From: Edolisoma coerulescens
Lineage: Eukaryota > Chordata > Aves > Passeriformes > Campephagidae
DNA length: 64,000 nt
NCBI GenBank assembly: GCA_013397115.1
Contig: VWZW01007725.1
Coordinates: 806,245-870,244 of the forward strand
Direction of reading: 5' to 3'
The stretch's first letter is position 1. Every line of letters begins with the position of its first letter. Below the pieces are notes generated by a model. It had not been told where the DNA came from and searched no databases. It saw nothing but the letters and a program-made list of their open reading frames with translations. This document shows, piece after piece, positions 23,767 to 35,800 of the stretch. The translations under genes were made by a program, and so were the position numbers.

Positions 23767-23819
<53 letters not shown>

Positions 23820-26800
23820 GCATGTTGAAGAACTAGAAAGGTTGAATTATCTCGAGTTTTTTCCGGTAGTGAATATGAATGTAATGTGGATGTGGAATTT
23901 CCTGTCATTTTTCAAGGTTACAGAAGTGACAGGTAGTGTGTTACTAATCTACCTAACTGATGGAGGGATTCTATTCAGAAATAGATTGATCAGTGATGCT
24001 GTTGCCTCTTTAGGCCTGTGATCTGATTACTTGGCAGCTTTGCTTGGGGAATACTGCAGTGTAATGTTGTTTCTAAAATCATGACAGGGTTTCTGTGTAC
24101 TGTACTTCAAGCAGCTGAAAAGGATCTTAAGGTTATTAACCATAAATTAATTCCTAGGTATAGCTACCTCAGTCTCTACTAACAAAACAGGACTAGATCA
24201 GTGTTTCCATATCTTTTGTACTGCAGGATGCTTTTCTCTGGTATAAAACTAGCAATATGTAATTTATCCTCTAGAGCTGCCCTAACCTTGCAGATTGCCA
24301 GTGGTAGCCCCAGTTGCTTTCTCTGGCTCCTCACTCCTGCCAGGCTGTCATGGTCTGTTGCCAAGGGTGGACAGGCAGGTCATGCAGACTATAACTTTAA
24401 TGGCACACTAATGTGTAGCATGGTATTCTTTAGGAATAGCTGCTATAGATTTTTTTTTAAAGGTAAATGTAAACTTAGTCGTGGATCTCTTGTGTAATAA
24501 ATACCCGTTTATACCATGCACTTAGCAAAGGCTAGTCCACCTGCTGTGAACATCCCCTTGTGTTGGGTATACAGTGGAAGATTATAGAACTGTGATTTTC
24601 TTCAGCTGTGCTGTATTTTTCACCTCTTAATTTTTTTTCTTGACAAAACTTGCAGCACCTGTTTGCCTCTGAGCAGAGGGAGGAAATTATCAAGAGTGCA
24701 ATAGAGCATGCTGGCAACTTCATAGGCATCTCTCTGCGGATAAGGAAAGAATCCCTAGAATTTGAGCAATACTTGAATCTTCGCTTTGGAAAGTACAGCA
24801 ATGATGAGTCTATAACATCTTTAGCAGAGTTTGTTGTTCAAAAAATAACACCTAGGCACTTGGTAAGGCTATCAGACTGAACATACTTGGTTCCTCTTAA
24901 GTACTAAGTATTCTCTTTCCTAGCATGCCTCTCTCTTGTTTTACAAGGAACCTGTGAAAAGAGTACTAGCTCTTACAGAAGCTTGCTTAGTTGAGAGGGA
25001 TCCAGCTACCTACAACATTGCAACTTTGAAACCTTTAGGCGAGGTAAGGGGCATTCTTTCTCAGTACCACTTATTCAAATAAAAGCTCTAAAAGAGAGGA
25101 ATTGATAGTGTATATGTAAGCCTTAATTTGTAGAGTACCTAAATAACACTGCTTCATGAATGTGATCCTTGTCCCTTTTTTTTAGGTATTTGCAATAGTA
25201 TGTGACTGTGAAAACCCCCAGCTTTTCACCATTGAATTCATCAAAGGACAAATTCGGAAATACTCTTCGACAGAAAGGTAACTGGAGCTTCTGTGCATTA
25301 TAGAGGCAAATGGAAGTTGCTACTGTAGTGTTTGTGGTTTCTCAGCTTCCGTAGACTCTGACCCTTGGAGGGGTTAATTCAAAGCCTTGCTCTTCTAGCA
25401 GTCTGCCACTTACAAATCAAGATTTGTTACAGGAAATAAATCTCTCCCATTTACCTGCATCCCAACTTCAAGCAAATCTCTCCAGAAGATTTCTGATGAA
25501 CATGAAAGGGTGTTGGACAGTTCGATACAGCTTGTTTCTCCGAAGCAATATAGTTCTGTGTATGCTGTACTTGGTTAAGTAGTATATCTGAAACAAGGGA
25601 AGAAAGCACAGTCTAAGTAATATGGAGATGTTAAGGCTGTGAACCCTTTGAGCTGTCTGCTTGAGACAGTCTTAGTTGATTCTATTTAAAACAACCAACA
25701 GAACAGTCCCGGAGTGCACTTGCAGTTGTAATACAGTCTAATCCTGCTAAGTGAGGTTTTGCAGAAAGCACAGGGATGATTTGGCTCACAACATGTGTAA
25801 CTCATTAACAATAATCTAGAATTGATCCCATTAGTGAAAGGCTGCAGCTGGCTATACTCAGTGTAAGTCAGCTCTCTCCTTACAGTGAATAAAGGAACAC
25901 TGAAAGTTAGTGGTTTCTTCGAGAGGTTTAGCTGTTGGCACTAGTGTTAATAAGAGATTCCAGGTATTGCTGCCTTTCATTATGTGATTTCCCGCCCCCC
26001 CTCCATTTTTCTTATAACTGGGTTCTTTGGCACCACTTCTCTGATATAAGTTGTATTTGTGTGTCTTTGTCCCATCCCAGAGATTCTCTCCTGGCTAGCT
26101 TGTTGGATGGAGTGAGAGCCTCTGGTAATAGAGATGTGTGTGTGAAAATGACCTCCACACACAAAGGCCAGCGTTGGGGATTACTCAGTATGCCTGTAGA
26201 TGAGGAAGTAGAGAGCCTTCATCTGAAGTTTTTGGCTGCTCCTCCAAGTAAGCTAATGCTTCTTACATGGGTTTATAGTGCTGTTTAAAGCATCCAGATA
26301 TTGAGTCGGGCACTGTGCACTTAACTTTTGTTATGTCTTTTTCCAGATGGTAACTTTGCAGATGCTGTGTTCAGGTTCAATGCTAACATTTCCTACAGTG
26401 GAGTCCTACATGCAGTTACACAAGATGTAAGAATAGAGCCTTTACCCATCCTTTTAAAATGTTGCTAATGCATAAAGAAATTAATGATTATTATTTTTTA
26501 ACCAGGGTCTGTTCTCAGAAAACAAGGAGAAGCTCATTAATAATGCCATAACAGCATTGCTCTCCCAAGAGGGAGATATCGCAGCATCTAATGCAGAGCT
26601 TGAAAGCCAATTCCAAGCAGTAAGACGACTAGTGGCTTCAAAAGCAGGCTTCCTTGCCTTTACTCAGCTTCCAAAGTAAGTGCAAAGTTTCTTCAAGCTT
26701 GGACGTAGTAGGTGAAATAGTTCTTGAGCTTTTGTTAGTAACTTATGTCTAAAACTGAGAAATGGAGTTAGGACTCCCTTCTGTAAAAGACTGTAAGACT

Positions 26801-29800
26801 CTGTCACGATTGTTTTCAGTAGTATGAGGCTGTCACCAGGCTTTAGTGTAAATTGAGAATCCCAGGTAATCATTAGCAAGTAAAGCTGATTCTTCCTGTG
26901 CTACTCTGTCTTGAGGCAAATATAGTTTAATGATTTTCCTAGTGGAAAAACCTTTAACATGTACCTTCATCTGTCCTTGAAGTAGGCAGTTCTTCATTCT
27001 GAAACCATGCTGATGTCATTGCTACCTTCAGTTCAGCACAAGCTAAAATGATGTTGGCAGGTTGTACTTGTGTAGTAAGTACAGATTGCTTGGAGTTTAT
27101 GCCTTAAATAACATAAGGAAGCAAAAAATTGTCTGTTGTTCTGAAAACGAAAAATTCCTTGAAATATTTCTGACTAGGAAATATAGAGCAACTATAATAG
27201 AATGATGAGAAGGGTCACAAAAGCACTTAGTCCGAGACCTTTATAAAGTTCTTTTTCTCTGTAAGTAGTATCCTGTAACTACGCAGGATACATCTTTATT
27301 TTGATGAATGTGCTTGGCACGTTGTTAACAGTGAAGTCAATAGTTTCCTGCCAAGAATCTCAAATTTATGGAAATATCAAGGTACTGGCTTGCTAAATGC
27401 AATGGGAGCAGACCCCTCTTGGTCGCTGACTAGATTTCATCTCAATTTTAAGATTCTAGTTTCTTCTCTTATCTTAGTGATTTTGCTTTCCTTTCAAAAG
27501 ATTTCGAGAACGATTAGGAGTGAAGGTTGTGAAAGCCCTCAAAAGGAACAATGATGGAGTAACCCATGCCTCTATTGACATGCTTTGTGCTCTTATGTGT
27601 GTAAGTATTAAATTTCAGGTTCTTTCACTTTGGAATATGTGAACATCAGGCTAGTGACAGATGTGGAAATAGGGACTGCCATTCAACTTGCAGTGTGTTC
27701 AGACATGGAATAACTTGTTATACAGTGATTTCTTGCTGAACTTGAAGGAGGATGTGCTTTTTGTGGGTACTGAGAGTGGCTTTTGGATTACAGTTGTTAA
27801 GAACTGACGGTTGAATTGTGACTGCATATTGAGTACTTCTTTTTTTATAGCCCATGCATGATGACTATGACTTGAGGCAGGAGCAGTTGAACAAAGCTTC
27901 CCTTCTTTCTTCAAAGAAGTTTCTAGAAAATCTGCTAGAGAAATTCAATTCCCATGTGGTAAGTCAAATCTTGAAAACAGATAGCTTCTTTAAGTGCCTT
28001 TCCTAATTGCTATGAAAATGCTTTTGTCATACTTAGATGTATCTTTGAATGTATTTGCACCTGCAATTGAAAATAGAGCTCTGTCTGGCACTGAAGTTTG
28101 TTCTAATTAAGTTTGGATCTTGGCAGGTTAGGACATAGCTGTTTATACTGCAGAATTTGAATGTCCTACAACATATGTTTGTGTGTTTAATATGGAAACT
28201 GGATGTTTCTTTTAACTAAAAGAATAGTGTAAACTTGGATCTGTGGTATTAAAATAGAAAAAGTAGTTTGAATCTCTGATATGTGCTTTAGAAACCAATA
28301 CTTTACCACGGTAGTGCCATACTCAGAATAATGGAGTATTCTAAACTTGTAGTTTTTGTTTACAGACTATTGTAATGCTATGACAGGGAAGAGCACCTTC
28401 ACCATCATGAATACTCTCAGACCACTGTATCTGAATTACATAACTGTCTTCCTAATTTCAGGATCATGGGACAGGTGCCCTAGTAATTAGTTCACTTCTG
28501 GACTTCCTGACATTTGCCCTATGTGCTCCATATAGTGAGACTACTGAGGGGCAGCAGTTTGACATGTTGTTGGAAATGGTGGCATCTAATGGAAGAACGC
28601 TATTTAAGCTCTTTCAGGTAAGACTTACTTCTCACTATTTTTAGAGGCTTCAGGTAATCAGTGAACATGAAATTTTTCTTGTTTTCCTGAAAGACAGATT
28701 TGTCTTCAGCTGGTTAATGTGCCTAAATCTTTTCTATCTTGGTGAATTTTTTAGTGGCCTATTATTTTGCCTTCAGATATTAGATCGAGGTGGTTATTCT
28801 GTAGTGAATGATATGCCAAATCAGCGTAGAATAGACTGCCTAAGACGTGTTTCCAAAAACACAGTAAAGTACCACTTGGTAAGATAGATTCAGCAGATGC
28901 ACAGATCTTCCCCTGATTGGAGAGTCTCCTGCCTTTTTGTTTCAGTAAATGAGCGTTAAAAGAGTTAGAAAACAAGAGTGACATCCTCTTCAGTACTAAA
29001 CCTGTAAGGATTGTAGCATTTTAGCTAAAATGTCAATGCCTTCTTACTGTAAACACAATATTTTCTTCTGCTTTTTGGTTAGTGTCAGCCAGTTTCCTCA
29101 GCATTATTCCAGCTTCTCTGATATATACTGCTGTTCAGTGCCAGGAGTTCTGTCTGGGAGTTGTATGAGAGATGCTTGTTCAAAGGTACAGGGTAGGAAC
29201 TCTTCTTAAGGCTAGCTTTCACAAAACTGAATTGCAGGTAGAACAGCCACGTACATTAGTTAAGGAAACTGAATCACCGATGATCTAATCTTCAGTTTTT
29301 GCACTTGGATAATTTATTTGTTAACATTCTGTTCTAGCACCCTTCCATGGCAATTGTGAAAGGAGCAGGGTTGGTAATGAAGGCAATAATAGAGGTGAGA
29401 TTTGATCAATGTTAGCTGGGATAGCATGCCAAATATGTATTGTCTATTTTGGAAGTGCAATTGCTTACCAAGAGAAGTTTTTTATATTAGCTTTTCAAAG
29501 TGGGGAGTGGGGAGGGGGAAGTTGAAAGATGAGGAGCAGAACATCTGCTTAATTGTGAGTGGTTTAATATAGCAACTTGCTTTATCTTACACTTGGGGGT
29601 TTGGAAAGCATGTGAGTTGGGACGTTGCGTAGTGCCTTGCATGTCTTCATACTGCAGTCAAGATTTGGCTGTAAATGTTGTATGTAGCTCAGTCACATCC
29701 CTCAGAGCCACCAGGCTTCTCCTGCATGTTAGAGGGTATCTCAAGGAGGAGAGGCCATATTTCCTGGGATGCATTGCCGGATGGAATGGGATTGGGATTA

Positions 29801-32800
29801 GCAAGCAGTAGTGTCCCAGAGCAGACTAGTGATGTCAACCTCTGTTCTTGCTTTGGCTCTAAATTTCCATACCACATAATGTATGGGCTAAGTCCATACT
29901 TCTCAAGGGTTGCTCACGATTGTTGAAGGGTGACCTTGCTAACTGACTCTTGACACTTCATGTGTTGAAATTCAGGGCTTAAGTTAGTGCCTCATTGTAT
30001 CACAATGGCTTATGCATCTGAAATCCATCTAGTACTTTCTTGGAATGGAAGTGAATGAACACTTGAAATAGAGGTATTCCAAATCTTTAGCTTTCCATCG
30101 ATGTACCTGATAATGTTAGCTGAAAGTTGCTATGTTGTTTGTTAAAAGTCCTATCACTTGGATGAGTAAAACTGCTGCAAAAGCTTTTTCTTATTCATTG
30201 CAACTAATGTATCTTGTCTGAGTGGCAGTCTTACCCGTGTGGCTGTCTAAACTGAACAGCAGCCATTAGTCTTAAGTGGTTACTGTCTGCAAAAGTCAAG
30301 CAACAAGCAATTATGTGTGGCTGCCACTCTTTGTTTAATCCTAATTTATAACTGTAGTGTGGAAATGGTACTTCTACTACAACCTCCTGATCTATGGTGG
30401 GAGATAGGCATCTTGCCCTCTTCAGTTACTGTCCTCATAGATGTAACTACCAGTTATCTGGTCCATGGCTTTACTACAGCTTTGAGCAGTTGCTATTGAG
30501 AGCTTCCACTTAAAACCTATCGTACTCTAGCTTCTGGTTTTTGAATATTAGGTGGCATAATTGGTGGTCAAGAAGGCCTTGGAACTGTAGACTGAGATAA
30601 AAGCAGCTTAACTAAGATTCTTTCTTTAGTAATCATCTTGCCCTGTTTCCAAAGGAAGGAGACAAAGAGATTGCTACCAAAATGCAAGATCTTGCCCTCA
30701 GTGAAGGTGCCTTACCTCGTCACTTGCACACTGCTATGTTTACAATAAGCACAGATCAGAGGATGCTTACAAATAGGTATGTCCATCTCACTTGATATAT
30801 CCTGTTTAAAAAAATCTAAATAATGGCCTAGCAAACATTGGAAGGTCAGGGAAGAAAAGTTGTAGCTCTTCAGGAGAATATTTTCTTTAGCAACTGGTAT
30901 GTTTTAGTAGAGCAAGCTTCAGCCAAGACTGCACCCACTTAATAAACCTCGATTATTTTTTTGTTAAGGTGGGCTTGGGTTGGTTACTCATTAATGGCTC
31001 AAGTTTTGGTTTTTATTTCTTTTAATTCAGGGAAAGAAAAGGCAAGTAGAATGTCTGGAACTTCTAAAAAGTTTCGACTTGTACTGTACAACTGTGTAAA
31101 ACCTGGTGTGCACATCTCGGACATCTTGCATGCAGTTAGGGTCACTCGTCCTATCTGAGAGAGAAGTTTCCTCACAGAAATTATTCCCTGAATCAACAGT
31201 CAGTAGAACTTGTGATCTCTGAGGGTATGCTGTGGAGGATGAGCGATGAGTTAATTATTTCCACCAAAATACAAGATTATAGAAGCTTTAGGTGTGCATT
31301 CCTGAAGTGCTTAGAGTTGCTAAGGAATGTAGGAAGTGGAGCTTGTTGCCACTGTGTCATCCAGGAGAGAGCTGGTATGAAACCATCTGTCATGCTAGTT
31401 CTGTTTGGTGCTACTACTTACGATGTGCTTGTAGCAATGCTTCAGTTCAGTGCAGTACAATCCTTGTGACAAATGTTGGCAGAAAGTATCAGTTGGCATA
31501 GAAGGCAGGCTCCCAGAAAGGCTTTCCTAGCCAGTAACTGATATTAAGAGCTTCAAGTAGAGCATGTTGCACTTCTTGATGGCTTCTAGACTCTTAACTT
31601 CAGCTGTGACTTAAGGTTGGCTGGATAAACTTACACTTGGTTATTAGGTGTTTCTGCTCTATTGCTCAAGTGTTCTTTTGAGGTCTAGATCAAAATGCAT
31701 GTGCTGCTACTGTTCCACTAACTTCACTGGAACTTCTTAAAGGCAACACTTTAAAGCATGCTTAGCATATTCTTGAACAATATAATGTTTTGTGCTCTTA
31801 CTCACTCAAGAGCACGAAGCCCTTGCTCATCTTCATTTCATAAGCATGGTAAGGGTGACAGTTTAGTGGTTTAAAAATCTGTTTAAAGTACTAACCTGCA
31901 ATTTGTTAATTTCAATGGTTTTTTCAGGCAGTTAAGTAGACATTTGGTTGGCCTCTGGACAGCTGAGAACAAAACTGCTATGAACTTATTGAAACGTATT
32001 TTGGTAAGTAAAAACAGAATATGGAGTAGCAACAGAATAAAATATGAAAGCTTGCAGTGTCAAAGTTGGAACAGTCTACATAGTAAACATATTCCCTTCA
32101 AGGGGAAGGTCTTGCCTGGGAGATCAGCAGTCTGGCATCTGCTAATTAAAGGGTATTGATGTCTAGTTCAAAGCATCTCGTACTCTAAAAATTTTCTGTT
32201 ACTTTCCTGACACTTTTTAAAATACTTTGTGACACAAAACTTAAAAATAAGATGTCTGACTTCTTTTTCTTGATTAAAAGGACAAAAATGTGGGAGACAT
32301 TGTAAGCATGTCTCTAGTGCTTTCTGTGCCAATAAGAAATTAAAGCATTAAGAGTTCTGTCTATGCTTTCATGCCTTGCCTGTCCAACTTTGTTTGCTTG
32401 TACCTTGGTTGAATTTATATGTTGTTAGTTCATATGTTCTTTCACTCTGACAGCCTCCTAAATGCTTCTTGCTTAAGTTATTTCAGTGAAGTTAGTTCAG
32501 TGAATAGTGTTGTAAAGAATAATTATATCTGAGAAATTACCAGCTTTTGATTTCAAAGTAGCAGTTCCTTCATTTTTGGCAGAGCAAACTGTCCTGATCT
32601 TCGTCGCTGTCTTATGGAAAGCTTAGTCAAAAAAGACTATCTCATTTCTAATGTCACATGTAACATTTAGTCCATATCAGAGGATGTGGATGGATTCTAG
32701 TGTTATTCATCGCTCTCAGTATTGCCATGGGATCAACTCTTCCTGCATTCTTTAGGTGCATTAAGTGCTGCTTTAAGAAATGGGATACAGCCAAGAGTTC

Positions 32801-35800
32801 TGCTGCACTGAAGCTAATAATGTGCCTCTCTTGAGCAATTCTGTTGAGGATGGTGGCATTTTACTAATCACAGCAAAAACGTGCTGTAGCTTTACGTACT
32901 TATGTTAGAGCAGAATATAAATTCTGTTTTGAAATCTCTGATTTGAAGAAATTATCTTATTACCTAATGTGATGGTTTCTGTTCATTAGCCACATGTGTG
33001 TTTACACTGGTTTTGAATGTTTTTAGCCACCAGGTTTGCTGGCATACCTTGACAGTGCTGATCCTGTTCCTGAAAAAGATGCTGATAGAATGCACGTTAG
33101 AGATAACTTAAAAATTGCAACTGTAAGTAATTGTAGTTGTCTTACCTATTCCATTATATAGATGTACAGTCTTAGTGACTTTTCTAATACAGACACTTGA
33201 CGGCTGCATTGACTTGCAGCAAAGATAACCCACAACTGTAAGTAATTGGTTTTATTCTGCAGGATCAGTATGGCAAGTTTAATAAAGTGCCAGAGTGGCA
33301 GAGACTGGCTGGAAAAGCTGCGAAGGAAGTTGAAAAATTTGCCAAAGAGAAGGTGGATCTAGTCTTGATGCACTGGAGAGACCGAATGGGCATAGCTCAG
33401 AAAGAGGTAAAAGTATTTGAAACTCTTTGTTAGGGCAACTTGACTAAGTCACGGTTGAGTGTCAGAACACACACTCAAATAATAAAGAAGTGTTGTGATG
33501 TGAGAGTTCTGCTTCCTTTTAGCAGAAACTCTCTACCTCTTACTATTCTCAGGTTAGAAATGGGTTCCAGGGACAATGTAAAGGAGGCAAACGGATTCCT
33601 TCAGCATGTGTATTAAGGCTTAGCCAATCTTATCAAACTGGAGTGCAGCCTATATGCATTTCTAGTAAGATAATTATACAGGAGAAGAGACAATTCCTTG
33701 AAATGTGGCAAAACCAGTTTTTGAAGTATATTTAGAAGAAACGGAATATTCTTTGCATTCAAAATTATGTACTTTACACCACTGATATTTTAGTTATGGA
33801 ATCTGCTTGAAGAATCATAGAATGGCCTGGGTTGGAAGGGACCTTAAACATCATCTAGTTTTACTCCCCCTTCCATGGACAGGGACACTATCTTAGGATT
33901 CCCTTGAATATAGGTATCTCAGTGCTTAAACAGCAACACAAGACTGTACCTAAGGTCACAATTGAGATTGAAGTCATAAATAATTGTTTTGATCTGATAT
34001 TATAAGAGGAGAGCTTAAGCACTGCTTGAGTTCTTACTGTTGGTCTCCTTTTTCTTTTAGTTTTATTGCCATGTTCTGTATGACAAACTCTTTGAATTAT
34101 GAGATGTTTCCCTTAACTTTCTTAAGGATACTAAGCTTGTTTTTATGCATTCTGGAAGTGAAACAATCTGTTGTGTATGCAAGGAAGGATGAAAAGTGCA
34201 ATACTGAGTATTGAAAATGCCTGTCTTTGTACTTGTTCTGATGTAGCAATAAACTTTAATTTAGGAAAACCTTAACTTGTTACAATCTAGCTCAAGTTTG
34301 ATGTAGACCATGGTGCAGAAGTTTGACAGTAATATTTCTGAAATAATGGTGTGAACTAGGTTCAAAACTGGAGAAAGGGAGAAATGTGAAAAACAGTGGA
34401 AGGTCAATTGCACTTCATACAACTTGTCTAGATACTGGGTTTAAAGAATCATTTTTCTATGTGGAGTTCTGAGCTGTATCATTTCACAGTAAATGGGTAC
34501 AACTGTAGCTTGGAAAAGGTAGTAGCAAGTTTGGTGTTACCCCTTTAAATTACTTCAGTGACCCTGGAGTGTTAAATGTATTTTTCTTTTTCTTCCAATT
34601 TTCCTTCATAATCAGGACAGAAACAATATGGTGAGTCTGTATATCTCTGTCACTTGTGTGAACTCTGTTCCTCAGACTTCTGCTTGCATGTGATATGTCA
34701 TGTAGATTGTAGCACTGATTTCATGCTTCATCAAAGTAGGGAATCTTTCAGTGGCCAAGTCAGGCTTGCATTTTATTTTTGTGACTTCCTCTAGTTCTTT
34801 CCTTTCAAGAGGAAAACATTCTTCATGTGGGTTTTCACCTCCATCAGCTTTGAAGCTGATGAATGCTTATGGTGGTGGGAACTAAGCTTTTTTCAGAGAT
34901 AACTTGCTTCTAAATGAATGATTTGTCCAACAGCTGAAAGTTTCTCTGGCATGATTTAGCTCGGTGCAAATAACACTTGTGAAAGTCTGTTGCTGCTACT
35001 CACTAGAAAAGGAGATGTTATTAATGAGGCTTAACTTAGTATGGCTTTTGAAGGAGTGTAAAAAACCCAGCTTTTTATTTTAAAAGGGGAGGTACCTGCT
35101 TCTACTAACTTGTGAAATTTGGTTCTTTTGCAGAACATTATTCAAAAACCAGTGATATTAAGGAAACGACGCCAAAGAATAAAAATAGAAGCCAATTGGG
35201 ATCTCTTCTATTACAGGTGAAAATATGAAGTTAGTGTGGTGGTCTCAGATACAAGTTATTACCTGGCTGGATATTTTTGTTAATATCTTCTGAGTTGCTG
35301 TAACTTTTCCAATTTCTGCCTGCCTTGAAACAGTGCAAGTATTTTGTAACGGCTACTTACTAAAGACCCCCTAAGCTGTACTAAAGGATTCCACTTGTGT
35401 TTAGGAAAAGGAGGAATTTAGAAAGCTTCTGAAATATTATCAAACTACATAACTTTTTCCCTTGAACCAAAAGGAAGAGCAAATAAACTGCAGGTGCAAA
35501 TCTGCATGATATTGAAGGCCAAGTGAAGTAGCACTGGAAAGCATTGTAGTTTGTTGGTACATCAACCTGTGAGCTATTCAAGATGTTATAACTTGAATTG
35601 GAACAAACATGAGCTTAAAGCAGGGCACGAGAAAGCACATGGATACTGGATTTCGAATAGTGCCACAGGTCCTAAGTGCAACTTGCTTACCTGTGAGTTC
35701 TTACAGCTGTCAAAAGTTTACCAAGGGAGGGGCTTCCATCTGAAAAAGATATATTACTTTGGCTAGAGCCATTGTGTTAAGTGGACTAATAAAGCTTGGC

